Below are positions 44,682 to 53,176 of a stretch of 64,000 nt of DNA, piece by piece. Position numbers and translations under genes: made by a program. The stretch's first letter is position 1. Each line of letters opens with the position of its first letter. The notes beneath the pieces are model-generated. The model saw only the letters and a list, made by a program, of their open reading frames with translations. It searched no databases and was not told the DNA's origin. The stretch is from assembly GCF_009760915.1 (NCBI RefSeq), contig NZ_VIDQ01000021.1, forward strand, positions 34,693-98,692. Reading direction: 5' to 3'. The stretch is from Azohydromonas aeria (GTDB lineage Bacteria; Pseudomonadota; Gammaproteobacteria; Burkholderiales; Burkholderiaceae_C).

Positions 44682-44934
44682 GCCCTGCTACGGAAATGAG
44701 GGTATGGAACACGGTCTATATACCAAACACGCAACATACTCGAAACTACCCTACTTCAACCAACACCCATCCTCCCCCGGCCTATTTTTCCCTATCCCTC
44801 CTCAAACAACACGAAGACGGACAGAAAAACAGGCTTCCCCTTCTCCCCCCTTCAACGCGGCCGGAGCAGGCGGGGCGGGTGGGGAAAACGGGCTCGGCAG
44901 GGGTGGTGGGAGGGGGTGGGTCGGGTATGTTGCT
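44682..44934. other. Low-complexity intergenic segment
   Basis: Bases 44700-44760 are unusually AT-rich (GGTCTATATACC is a 12-base palindrome at about 44711). Bases 44765-44930 are long pyrimidine-rich then purine-rich runs on one strand (CCTCCCCC at 44771 and GGGAGGGGGT near 44910). No gene seen. The composition is compatible with a promoter or plasmid regulatory zone. Confidence 0.35.
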
Positions 44935-45219
44935 TTAGGGCTGGCGCTGGCTTTTGCTGAGCCTGCGAGCCGCGTCCGGCTTCCTTGCCTCGGTGCTGCT
45001 TGATGTCTGGGCATCCAGCTCGCGCGCCAAGTGCTCGGCGCGCTCGTAGCCCTCGAAGTACATCTGGTACGGCAGGTGCCGGATGAAGTCACGCGCGTCC
45101 GCCGAAGCGCGCAGTACGCGCTCCAGCTTCACCCACTGCCCGGAGCGCGCCAGGCGCCACGCGGCCAACTGCGGATCTGCCACCGGTGTCGAACTCGCAG
45201 GGATTGCATCAGTGCCCAC
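44935..45219 (-). CDS. Hypothetical protein (94 residues)
   Basis: Reads AWRLARSGQWVKLERVLRAS, ADARDFIRHLPYQMYFEGYE, RAEHLARELDAQ, then a charged Ser-rich tail. Codon bias supports a real gene. It starts with GTG, and its 5' end overlaps the 3' end of the membrane-protein gene by 91 bases, which suggests that the latter has been extended by rearrangement. Function unknown. Confidence 0.5.
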   Translation of the reverse strand: MGTDAIPASSTPVADPQLAAWRLARSGQWVKLERVLRASADARDFIRHLPYQMYFEGYERAEHLARELDAQTSSSTEARKPDAARRLSKSQRQP

Positions 45220-45986
45220 AGGCTATGCCGGGCTGGGTTTCCACATGCCCACCGAGGAGCTTCGCGCCGGCGAGATCGCCGCAAGGTGTGGTCGACGGCT
45301 CCAGCCTGGCACCGCGACCAGAGCACCTCGCCCTGCACCACAGCGCGTGCTCGATCGGCCCGGCGTTGTCGCCGCAGCAGTGGCAAGGCGACCAGGCCGC
45401 TGGCCAGCAGCGGCCAGTCCTGCGGCACGTCGAGCAAGAACGCCGCGCTGCCGCCCACCAGGCTCCACACCAGCGGCACGGCCACCACCGGCCAGGGCGG
45501 TGCCGACCGCACCAGCAGCAACAGCCCCCAGGTGAAGAGCGTCAGCGGGCACGGCGTGATGCCGAACATCGGCATGGCCGGATAGCGCATGCCCGCCGCC
45601 AGCCCCAGCAGCGGGTACGCCAGCAGCGCGTACGCGATGAGCAGCCATCCCAGGGGGGCCGCAGGCCCGGCCGCCGCGGCGAAGTCCAGACGGTCCCTCA
45701 AGGCCGCGCCGGCCAGCAGCAGTCCTTCAGCAACGAAGAGCGCGCCGAAGGCCCAGGCCGCCCGGTTGATGGCGGTGAAGTGGAGCCAGTGGTAGGCCAC
45801 GCCGGTCCACAGCCACATCGCTGCCAAGCCCAGGCCGATCCGGCGGCCCGCGTGCCGTGTGGTGGGGCGGGCCACCATCCACAGCAGCGCCGCACCCAGC
45901 GCGTAGGCGCCTATCTGCGCCGGCCACGCCGCCCGGTTGTAAGCGTCGAAGACGGCGACGAACTGGGCGTGGGTGAAAGGAAGCAT
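45129..45986 (-). CDS. DUF6064-type integral membrane protein, altered C-terminus
   Basis: A multi-pass protein: GAYALGAALLWMVARPTTRH, RIGLGLAAMWLWTGVAYHWL, AFGALFVAEGLLLAGAALRD, GWLLIAYALLAYPLLGLAAG and FTWGLLLLVRSAPPWPVVAV are clear membrane segments, and MPMFGITPCPLTLFTWGLLL is a typical DUF6064 signature. Family members usually end after LVALPLL-RR; here about 70 further basic residues run through the next gene, so the native C-terminus is probably lost. Its function is unknown. Confidence 0.7.
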   Translation of the reverse strand: MLPFTHAQFVAVFDAYNRAAWPAQIGAYALGAALLWMVARPTTRHAGRRIGLGLAAMWLWTGVAYHWLHFTAINRAAWAFGALFVAEGLLLAGAALRDRLDFAAAAGPAAPLGWLLIAYALLAYPLLGLAAGMRYPAMPMFGITPCPLTLFTWGLLLLVRSAPPWPVVAVPLVWSLVGGSAAFLLDVPQDWPLLASGLVALPLLRRQRRADRARAVVQGEVLWSRCQAGAVDHTLRRSRRREAPRWACGNPARHSLWALMQSLRVRHRWQIRSWPRGAWRAPGSG

Positions 45987-46460
45987 GGCGCGCGGGTGCC
46001 AGGCGAAGGCACCGCGCTACCGCCGGTGCTGGCGGCGCGGTTGATGGGCCTCAAAGGCACCCACGTGCCATGGGCCTGATGGCCAGCGGTAACCTGTTGG
46101 CCACGTCGTCGCTCCACCAGCACCCGCACGAAGGGCTGGCCTGGTGGGCTGCAGACGGCGGCTTCGACATCCACGGCCAGATCAGGACCGGCCATCCGGC
46201 AGGTGAGCACGACCGCAGCCATGAAGCGGTTCCTGGGCCGCGGCATCCTGCTGCAGCACACCCGGTACAGAGATCCATCGGGCGCGGCGTTTCGACTCGG
46301 GCCACGGCGCGAGGAGACTCCAGCACGGCGAGCAAGCGCTCCAATTGGCCTCTCGACGGCCGCGCGGCTGAAAACCCGGATTTCCCAAGCATCTGCTGCG
46401 CAACGATTTTTCTGAAGAAGGCGCACCAGTTCCCCGTGGAGGAACACGACGCCTGGAGGA
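45987..46460. other. Gene-poor stretch left of the iterons
   Basis: No gene I can support. A minus-strand frame at about 46005-46290 (GSLYRVCCSRMPRPRNRFMA, then VEAAVCSPPGQPFVRVLVER) has coding-like composition but no credible start, so it may be a decayed plasmid gene. Confidence 0.3.
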
Positions 46461-47306
46461 ATGCATCCGTTTCTGCGTGCCGCGTGTTGGAGGCGCAATG
46501 CATCTGTTTCTGCGTGTCGAACACGGCCACCAGCACGGCCGGCACGCGCAGCACACGGCACCGCGCCCGACCAGCAAAGGCTGCGAATGCATCTGTTTCT
46601 GCGTGCGCAACAGCCAGTGCGTGAGCGTGGAACAGCGGCACGGCCACCAGATGCGCGCCCTTCTTGGACATGCCCGTCGTCGGTGACGCCATCGTGACCC
46701 CCCGTGCTGGTCTAGCAGACCAACGTCTTCGCCGCCTTGGTCCACAGTGCGCCGGTGCACGTCACGCGCCGGTTGACGGCACCGCAGGCTCAAGAGCTGG
46801 CTCAGCAGCTGCTTCGAGATGTGCCCCGGGCGTGCACGGCCGGAAAGGGCCGTGCGCGACTTCCTGTGCGGCATGGCCAGCCATAGAGCCCTGGCGCGGA
46901 TCGACAAGAAGACGTTCGTCGTCATGGTTGCGAATGCGGGCGCGGCCATCGAGCTCGCCGCCGATCCGGAGCGGCATGGAGGAGCGGCGGTGCGCGGCTG
47001 CCAAGGGATGGCCAATTGCCCTGGCGCGGACGAGAAATGCATCTGTTTCTGCGTGCTCGCCAGCCCACTACGCGAGTTGATGCCACTCGTGCCATGCATG
47101 AACTCGAGGGCAAGCTTGGTTCTGACCCTCTCTCAACAGGTTGCAGTTGTGGAGCTATGTCGGCGCAGGGCCGCGAATGCATCCGTTTCTGCGTGCTGGT
47201 CGCTGGCAGCCCGCACCCATGCACCGTTGACCGACGGCAACGAGTGTCGAGAGCGCTTCAGCCTTCAGCCGGCCGCGGTTACTCCAAATGCATCCGTTTC
47301 TGCGTG
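46461..47306 (+). repeat. Six dispersed direct iterons, left group
   Basis: Copies of the 19-mer ATGCATCCGTTTCTGCGTG or its variant ATGCATCTGTTTCTGCGTG start at 46461, 46498, 46587, 47037, 47177 and 47288. Spacing is irregular (37 to 450 bases). All point the same way as the compact group before the rep gene, and they are probably extra RepA-binding sites for copy control. The bases between hold no gene I can support; a short plus-strand frame at about 46850-47030 (RALARIDKKTFVVMVANAGA) is coding-like but has no clear start. Confidence 0.85.
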
Positions 47307-47539
47307 CGCTTGTAGTCCTTGTTCTTCGAGCGTGTCGTTCTGAAGCGCTGTGCCGTCGGCTTGGATTTCCTTGACCGACTTGGTTTGTCCAACGTGCGTG
47401 GTCGAGCGGCCGGGAACGGTGGGCAGCGCAGCTGTCCACGGTTTCAGGCCGCCTTGGTACAAGAAGTAGAGATCTAGAACTCCAATACCAATACAAGAAG
47501 CCGCTAAGTCATTGATGCACATCGGAAAACGCAAGAGTT

Positions 47540-47645
47540 GTGCATCTGTTTCTGCGTATGAATGCATCCGTTTCTGCGTGAAATGCATCTGTTTCTGCGT
47601 GCGTGCGCATCCGTTTCTGCGTCGAAATGCATCCGTTTCTGCGTG
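47540..47645 (+). repeat. oriV-like: Compact phased iteron array, putative replication origin
   Basis: Five copies start at 47540, 47562, 47583, 47605 and 47627, spaced 22, 21, 22 and 22 bases, which is two helical turns. The first and fourth are variants (GTGCATC...GCGTA and GCGCATC...GCGTC); the others are exact in the core CATC[CT]GTTTCTGCGT. A DnaA-box-like site follows at 47669 and the RepA gene at 47848. This layout is that of an iteron-controlled theta origin. Confidence 0.88.
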
Positions 47646-47668
47646 GACAACTTCGGAGGTCCCCAGCC

Positions 47669-47677
47669 TTGTCCACA
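47669..47677 (+). promoter_or_regulatory. DnaA-box-like site
   Basis: TTGTCCACA differs from the consensus TTATCCACA at one base and lies 23 bases after the compact iterons, as in many iteron plasmids. Confidence 0.5.
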
Positions 47678-47765
47678 GATCGGGCAGATCAGGTGAGAAG
47701 TGAAAATCACCACTCACCTGAACATGGTTGTCGCCGGATTGCCACAAGGACACGCGCCGGGAGAA

Positions 47766-47784
47766 ATGCATCCGTTTCTGCGTG
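47766..47784 (+). repeat. Single iteron in the repA leader
   Basis: ATGCATCCGTTTCTGCGTG, ending 63 bases before the repA start codon. Its place suits autorepression of repA by RepA. Confidence 0.85.
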
Positions 47785-47847
47785 GACAAGCATCCAGGGG
47801 GTAAGGAAACTAGCGGGCTTCGACAGGGAAAAACACGAAAGCGTTCT

Positions 47848-48897
47848 ATGGCTGACGAAAAGGCAACCCGTGACGCTGCGCCGCAGCGGCAGTTGTCGCT
47901 CGTCATCAAGAACGGCCGCCGCACGCCCGAGGAAGGTGCCGATCAACGATTGAGCACCTTCGAGCGCCTGCATCTGGAGAACGAGGCTCGCCTTGAGGCT
48001 CTGGGCAACGGGACCGACACGCGGGGCTTCATCACGCGCACCCTGGTTCAGACCACGTTGCCGTACCGCGAGCCGAAGGCTGAGGACCATCCCAACGGCT
48101 TCGCTCGGCGCTTCCAGAGCTTTTCGCTGATCATCCAGGCCGGCTCGTACACGAAGACCGTCGAGAAGGTCAAAGGCGGCAGGACCGTGCTGGAGACGGA
48201 AACCCGCTCCTACGGCTTTCCCTACGGTTCCACGCCGCGGCTCATCGTGGCTTGGCTCTGCAGCGAGGCCATGCGCCAGCAAAGCCGCATCATCACGCTG
48301 ACGGACAGCCAGGCGAGCTTCATGCGCGCCATCGGCATGAAGAACAGCACCGGCGGCGTGCGCGGAACCAACACGCTGCTCAAGGACGCCATGCAGCGGC
48401 TGTTCACGGCCCGCATCATCACCACGTCGGACCGGGATGCGCAGAAGTGGCGCAACGGGCAGTTCACCATTGCCGACGACGTCGAGCTCGACGATGCCAT
48501 TCCCTGGTGGGCTGACGACGCCTCGACCGACCGCGCACCGGCATGGTCATCCCAGATCAACCTGTCCGAGAAGTTCTATCGCGACATCGTGCGCAGCGCA
48601 GTGCCCGTGGACCTGCATGTCCTCAAGGCGCTGCACAAGTCACCCATGGCCATGGACATCTACTCGTTCATGACCTGGGTGAATGCGTTCATCGAGAAGC
48701 CGATGGAGCTCTCCTGGGAAGGCATGGCGGCGCAGTTCGGTACCTCGGCGCAGGCCACCCGCTCCTTCAAGCAGAAGTGGTTGGAAGCCTTGGCCAAGGT
48801 GCAGGTGTTCTATCAGCCACAGGTGCAGGTCGAGCGGACCAAGCTGATCATCCTGCCGTCTGCACCGGACGTCCCGAAGCTGCAGCGCAAGGGCTGA
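47848..48897 (+). CDS. repA: Plasmid replication initiator RepA (pRO1600 type)
   Basis: A 349-residue initiator that binds the flanking iterons and opens the origin for host DnaA/DnaB. It matches the plasmid-encoded RepA family (PF04796-like): FSLIIQAGSYTKTVEKVKGG, FPYGSTPRLIVAWLCSEAMR, FMRAIGMKNSTGGVRGTNTL, INLSEKFYRDIVRSAVPVDL and MDIYSFMTWVNAFIEKPMEL. ATG 47848 is used; the frame is open upstream but crosses an iteron. Seven iterons lie within the previous 310 bases and two inverted ones follow the gene. The gene looks complete. Confidence 0.92.
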   Translation: MADEKATRDAAPQRQLSLVIKNGRRTPEEGADQRLSTFERLHLENEARLEALGNGTDTRGFITRTLVQTTLPYREPKAEDHPNGFARRFQSFSLIIQAGSYTKTVEKVKGGRTVLETETRSYGFPYGSTPRLIVAWLCSEAMRQQSRIITLTDSQASFMRAIGMKNSTGGVRGTNTLLKDAMQRLFTARIITTSDRDAQKWRNGQFTIADDVELDDAIPWWADDASTDRAPAWSSQINLSEKFYRDIVRSAVPVDLHVLKALHKSPMAMDIYSFMTWVNAFIEKPMELSWEGMAAQFGTSAQATRSFKQKWLEALAKVQVFYQPQVQVERTKLIILPSAPDVPKLQRKG

Positions 48898-48949
48898 AGG
48901 GCTGTCGCCTGGCCGACGCATCTCGGCTGTCAGCGTGGGACTTTGCACG

Positions 48950-48968
48950 GACGCAGAAACGGATGCAT
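48950..48968 (-). repeat. Inverted iteron downstream of repA (first)
   Basis: GACGCAGAAACGGATGCAT, the reverse complement of the iteron with one mismatch at its outer base. Confidence 0.82.
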
Positions 48969-49023
48969 TCGTGGTTTTGGCTGTGAGGGGGCGGCGGTTG
49001 GGCCGCATCACCCCCGTGCCAGG

Positions 49024-49042
49024 CACGCAGAAACGGATGCAT
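49024..49042 (-). repeat. Inverted iteron downstream of repA (second)
   Basis: CACGCAGAAACGGATGCAT, an exact reverse complement of the iteron. Confidence 0.88.
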
Positions 49043-49095
49043 TTCCTCCGCCAGTACGGCCTACCCATCCTGCCGACGGTTCTTCAGTTGTAGCG

Positions 49096-49804
49096 GTGCA
49101 TCATTACGGGATGTATCGTCCTGATGAAGACACGCCCAAAGGCTGGGTCAAACCGGTTGCCAAGCCCACCCGCGAATCACTGAAGGCGCGCGTGGTTGTT
49201 GGAGGTGGCGTATCCCGACATCGTGCGCCGGGCCAAGGCTGAGCATGGTGTCATCTATTGGGAAGACGAGACGGCAGTGCGGCAGGACACAGCCTGGATA
49301 CGAGGCTATGCACCTGCGGACCACACGCCGACTGAGGATTACGCCACCAAGCGGCCCACGCCAGGCATCACCACGATTTCGGCGCTGACCAATCAGGGAT
49401 TGCTGCGTTTTGAGTTTCACGATTGGGCTATCAATGCTGAGCGGTTCATCGAGTTCCTGTGCGACCTGATTCATGATGCGCAGTCCAAGGTATTCCTGAT
49501 CGTGGACAACTTGAAGGTGCACAAAGCCAATAAAGTTCAGGACTGGCTGCGCGCACACAATAACGAAATCGAGTTGATCTACCTGCCGCCGTATTCGCCT
49601 GAACTGAACCCTGATGAGTTGGTCAACCGGGACCTCAAGACCGAATTGAGCACACGGCTGGCATCAAGCAGCCGAGGAATTCTGCGCAGCGTCGCACACG
49701 ATTTCATGAAGGTTTTGCAAGGCATGCCGCAACGAATCATGAACTACTTTCGAGGTTCACATCTCGCGTACGCCGGCGAACAAATCGGTGCATGCACTGT
49801 TTGA
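49096..49804 (+). pseudogene. IS630 family transposase, N-terminally truncated (copy C)
   Basis: The DDE half is clear: VIYWEDETAVRQDTAWIRGY, FLIVDNLKVHKANKVQDWL and YSPELNPDELVNRDLKTELS, ending in YFRGSHLAYA. Upstream, TPKGWVKPVAKPTRESLKA is in another frame, with a shift between 49180 and 49196, and the helix-turn-helix part is absent. It differs in sequence from copies A and B. It stands between the repA iterons and a second replication-initiator fragment. Confidence 0.82.
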
Positions 49805-50066
49805 TTGCCGGGTTAATAGCTCGATCTGGTGGGCGGTCTCCCTGTTGATTTCAGCAATCGCCTTGGACAGGACACGCAACTTTAAGGTTTTGTATTCCTT
49901 GAAAGAAGCTTTATCGCCGCTGCCCAAGACTTTGTCGCGGAATTCCTCCCACTTCATTATTTTTGTTTGCCCGATATTTTCGAATCGGACGCAGTATTCC
50001 CATATTTGCAGGCTCGCCGTGGTGCTGAGTTTGCGCATCACCGCCATACCGATAAGCCCGTAAACT
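49805..50066 (-). pseudogene. Fragment of a Rep_3 (RepB-like) replication initiator
   Basis: About 85 codons: LQIWEYCVRFENIGQTKIMK, WEEFRDKVLGSGDKASFKEY, KTLKLRVLSKAIAEINRETA, HQIELL. These match the N-terminal winged-helix domain of Rep_3 initiators, with the typical lead-in to AI.EIN. The C-terminal domain is cut off by the IS630 copy C and the N-terminus fades out near PEVYGLIGM. It is a relic of a second plasmid replicon unrelated to the RepA above. Confidence 0.72.
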
Positions 50067-50618
50067 TCAGGACGGCGGATCTCGCGAAATATCGGCCTCT
50101 TCCTCCACGACCTCGACGTCACATCACCGTGCTGGAGACGCAACTGGCTGGACCCGGCGGCAACGTGGTGCGCAAGGCATGCCAGGCCGCTTGGAAGCGT
50201 GGCTGCCGGGAAGCTGCGCCACTGCAGCAACTTCAACGGTGTCGTACCGACTGTCGGTCGCCGTGAAAGGCTCCAGCGGGCCTTGGAGTCTGCCCATGTT
50301 GGAAGGCATGCAGCGACCAGAATGCCACCTCAGTACATTGATCGCTCAGGTTCGCAGACCGTTGAATAGTCAATTAACCCTAGGCGTATTCGCGAAAACG
50401 TTGGACCCATTCGCAGTAACCGTGGACCACAACAGCAGCTATCGAACGCTTTCGCCGAGACGGCGCAGGGAGGCCGGTGGGGCAAAGCGTCCGAATCGAG
50501 TTTGGTCTTACCAGATATCGATCCTGAAATATGTTGCGACATCAACCAAAAAGATGGTGCTCGCCGAATTATTGGACCTATTCGCGGAATTACTAGAATT
50601 CAACCCCAACACTTGAAT
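50067..50618. other. Gene-free stretch
   Basis: About 550 bases without a gene I can support. GC falls from left to right toward the low-GC gene that follows, so the border of a transferred segment probably lies here. Confidence 0.4.
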
Positions 50619-51530
50619 CTATTTTTGCCTCAGCAGAAGAAGCACTGGATCTCGGGTCTGAAACCCTCTTATTTTTCGCCTTGCTTCTCTGTTGTCAAGA
50701 ACAGTCCTTCTTTTCGGTCGCTCGACCGCTTCGAACAAATGTTTTTTTATACTATTCCAGTAAGCTGCTTTTTTGGCATCTGCGGCCTGATCCAACTGAC
50801 CTTTGGTATAGATATCGACCAACTTTGATGCTGCAAAAGCATCCCCACTGTTGGCCGACATTATGTACCAATACAAGGCTTGCGCATGATTGATTGCACC
50901 ACTCCATCCATATTCGAAGCCACTCGCATAAAGCCGTTGCGCTTCGCCGTCGCCGTTCTGAGCTTTTTTCTTGGTCAACATTGTGAGCTCGTTATATATT
51001 GCCGCAGACTGTTCAACATTTTTTTGAACCATATCACCAATCTTCAACATGCCTGCATAAGTTAACATCCCATTTATTTCCTTGAGTTCGACGGCTCGCT
51101 TAAGATAAGGCAAAGCCATATCCCATCCGTATCCTGGCTCTGTGCCAACGTCTTCATATAAATCCCAAGCCTCCTCACCAGATAAAATCGATTCAACTGG
51201 CGGCGGCCACCCAAGCAAGTCATCTGCAAAGTTTTCGTAGAAAATTCCTTGCTTCCCAACTACGGAGCGAATAGTTTGTACGGCCACCTCTAATCCGCAC
51301 CGAAAGAATTCTTTTGCATCGTGATATGATTTCAGCTCCGAATGAACTTTTGACTCAATGTCTCTTGGATCAATAACAAGAGCCTCATAAGCAACCCTGT
51401 ATGGGTGAGGAACGCCGGTCCCAGCGAGTTCATTGGCTCGAAGCTTAGGATCCCTGAGAGAAAATCCAATTTTAACGAGATTGGGCATGGCAGGGTTCGT
51501 CATCGCGTAAACCCATCCCTTTGTTTCCAT
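50619..51530 (-). CDS. GIY-YIG-like (T5orf172) protein with Sel1-type repeats
   Basis: A 303-residue protein. Residues about 4-90 form a T5orf172/GIY-YIG-like domain: KGWVYAMTNPAMPNLVKIGF (the YAMTN...VKIG core), SLRDPKLRANELAGTGVPHP, and ESKVHSELKSYHDAKEFFRC with the conserved His and Glu. Residues about 130-270 show Sel1-like helical pairs (ALPYLKRAVELKEINGMLTY, ALYWYIMSANSGDAFAASKL). Such nuclease-like domains occur in phage and defence-linked proteins. ATG 51530 is preferred to the TTG at 51545. GC is clearly lower than in flanking genes, which points to recent transfer. Confidence 0.75.
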   Translation of the reverse strand: METKGWVYAMTNPAMPNLVKIGFSLRDPKLRANELAGTGVPHPYRVAYEALVIDPRDIESKVHSELKSYHDAKEFFRCGLEVAVQTIRSVVGKQGIFYENFADDLLGWPPPVESILSGEEAWDLYEDVGTEPGYGWDMALPYLKRAVELKEINGMLTYAGMLKIGDMVQKNVEQSAAIYNELTMLTKKKAQNGDGEAQRLYASGFEYGWSGAINHAQALYWYIMSANSGDAFAASKLVDIYTKGQLDQAADAKKAAYWNSIKKHLFEAVERPKRRTVLDNREARRKIRGFQTRDPVLLLLRQK

Positions 51531-51651
51531 TTTCGGTTCTTTCAAGAAATTTGCTCAACCAATCTGTGATCGCGACTAATGAGCGCTACAATCTCGAATA
51601 CTAACAGGCTTCGCCTGTGCAACTCCAAGGTCATCATCAACTCTCTAAGAT

Positions 51652-51833
51652 GAGGTTGTCGTACTTTTCAGAAAAATTGGTGCGCTTCTGGCGACTTATT
51701 AATGTGCCGACAAGCACTTAGGGAGCGCACTGTGTCGCCGCTCGGGCGAACTACCTAACCTCTCGATTCGATTAAGTTTTCGCAGCGAAGCGCACCATTC
51801 TTCCTAAAAATTACGACAACCCCGATAAGCCAT
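51652..51833. repeat. Tn3-derived miniature inverted-repeat element, copy 1 (182 bp)
   Basis: The left end GAGGTTGTCGTACTTTTC...TTGGTGCGCTTC pairs with the right end read inward, GGGGTTGTCGTAATTTTT...ATGGTGCGCTTC: about 37-bp inverted repeats with Tn3-type GGGG starts. The inside contains CGACAAGCACTTAG and CTAAC blocks also found in copy 2. It has no coding capacity. Five-base flanks differ (AAGAT and GATAA). Confidence 0.82.
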
Positions 51834-52031
51834 GCCCCTTAAACAAGCCGGATCCATGTGTGCAGACCAGTGCCATCACAACGCAGGGCTTGCGAAAGGC
51901 GTCGGCTCCATACATGCAAGAAAGGTCCGACAACCCCCTCTGCCAATACACATGGAGCTTGAGCCAGTGACGATGGTCCATCTCATAACGATCCACCTCG
52001 CTTCGACGATCGCATCATCCAAAGGGCATCG

Positions 52032-53156
52032 CTACGGCAATCCTATGGTCTCGTCGGCATCGTCGGCTGTATGGACATTACGCGGCGCCTGTAACCTGTA
52101 CCGCTTTCCCTCTTTCACTAGATTGCCAGTAGCGACCAGTAGGGTTTGCGTTTGATGCGCGGCAATAGCCTGTGCGTAACTTTCGCCGTGAAGCTCAACT
52201 GTTACTTTTTTAGGTAAACCGTCAACTTCAGTCCATACCACCACGCTTCCCGGCGCATCTCCTTCACGCTCAAGTTTGATCACTGGCCCGCGCAGTACAA
52301 ATTCTTCTCGTGGGGCTCTGGCCTTTAAGATGCGTGCCGCCTCTCTGATCACCGGAGCAAAACTTCTTGGGATCAATTCTTGTGTTGTTGGGATGTCTGC
52401 TGGATTGACAAGTGCCCAAGAAAAGCGCAGTTCCACATCGTGTTCATCCTCAGTATCACCAGCAAGACCAGCTAACGCTGCGCACAAGTTTGCGCTTACG
52501 CCGTGATCACGGTGCTGCTCGAAGGCGGTCAAGGCAGCTTGTGACGCCGCTTCCTTCACGCTCCGAACACCTCCCAAGAGTGTGCGAGTCACTCGACGCT
52601 CAAACGAGCCAACATCCGCATCACTTTGTTCTGCTTGGATAATGGGAGCCACAGGAGACAGCAACGCAAATACAAAGCTACCACGCTCAGTTTGCCCAAA
52701 CTTTACTCGGCGTATGTAGTCGCTTGCCAAGCGAGGTTTGCGAGCCGGATAGTAAATTTTTGGCTCCGCGGCAGAGCAGGCTGCTGACAAAAGCATGTCT
52801 TTTGCCCGTTGAACATATTCAGCAGCCTGCTCTAGCGGCAGCACGCCTTCGTGGGCTTGCTGTGAAAGAATTCTGATTCGTACAACGTCGAAACCCGAAT
52901 TGACTAAATCGGCTGCCACCTCCGACGCCTCACGTTTTTCAGCTTTACCTACTGTGGTTACCGCTTCTAAAAGTCGCCGGCGAAAGTCGCGGTAGTCGGC
53001 TCGCAGTGGCACTGCTGCTTCGTACTCGCCACGCGTCCACACTTGCATGAGTCGAACATTGCCAGCGCAAGGATCAGAGCCAGTATCGGTCCACCCGTTT
53101 GCCGACAGATAGGCACGAAAGGCATCTGGTCGAATTTGAGTGAGGTCGAAGTTCAT
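52032..53156 (-). CDS. 374-residue protein paired with a DUF4365 nuclease-like protein
   Basis: A cytosolic protein of no family I recognise. It reads MNFDLTQIRPDAFRAYLSAN, LPLEQAAEYVQRAKDMLLSA, FVFALLSPVAPIIQAEQSDA, FERRVTRTLLGGVRSVKEAA and EFVLRGPVIKLEREGDAPGS. The last part (VTVELHGESYAQAIAAHQTQ, LLVATGNLVKEGKRYRLQAP) is beta-rich. Its start lies 20 bases after the DUF4365 gene, with AGGA in front, so they form an operon. Together they may be a two-gene defence or toxin-type unit; that is inference from architecture and setting. Confidence 0.65.
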   Translation of the reverse strand: MNFDLTQIRPDAFRAYLSANGWTDTGSDPCAGNVRLMQVWTRGEYEAAVPLRADYRDFRRRLLEAVTTVGKAEKREASEVAADLVNSGFDVVRIRILSQQAHEGVLPLEQAAEYVQRAKDMLLSAACSAAEPKIYYPARKPRLASDYIRRVKFGQTERGSFVFALLSPVAPIIQAEQSDADVGSFERRVTRTLLGGVRSVKEAASQAALTAFEQHRDHGVSANLCAALAGLAGDTEDEHDVELRFSWALVNPADIPTTQELIPRSFAPVIREAARILKARAPREEFVLRGPVIKLEREGDAPGSVVVWTEVDGLPKKVTVELHGESYAQAIAAHQTQTLLVATGNLVKEGKRYRLQAPRNVHTADDADETIGLP

Positions 53157-53176
53157 AGCTTAGGTTCCTGCTCGTA

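Noticed and set aside
44682..44934. A plasmid origin in the AT-rich and pyrimidine-rich stretch
   Set aside because: No repeats or initiator sites accompany it, and the iteron region 2.6 kb away is a far better candidate.
46461..47784. Regular short repeats that could be read as a CRISPR array
   Set aside because: The repeat is only 19 bases, spacing is either near zero (21-22 bases start to start) or hundreds of bases, orientation reverses after repA, there are no spacers of even size, and no cas gene is present. Iterons explain it fully.
46051..47924. Several open frames rich in repeated strings such as NASVSAC, ECICFCV or AETDAF
   Set aside because: These strings are simply the iteron translated in different frames; the frames have no credible starts or family matches.
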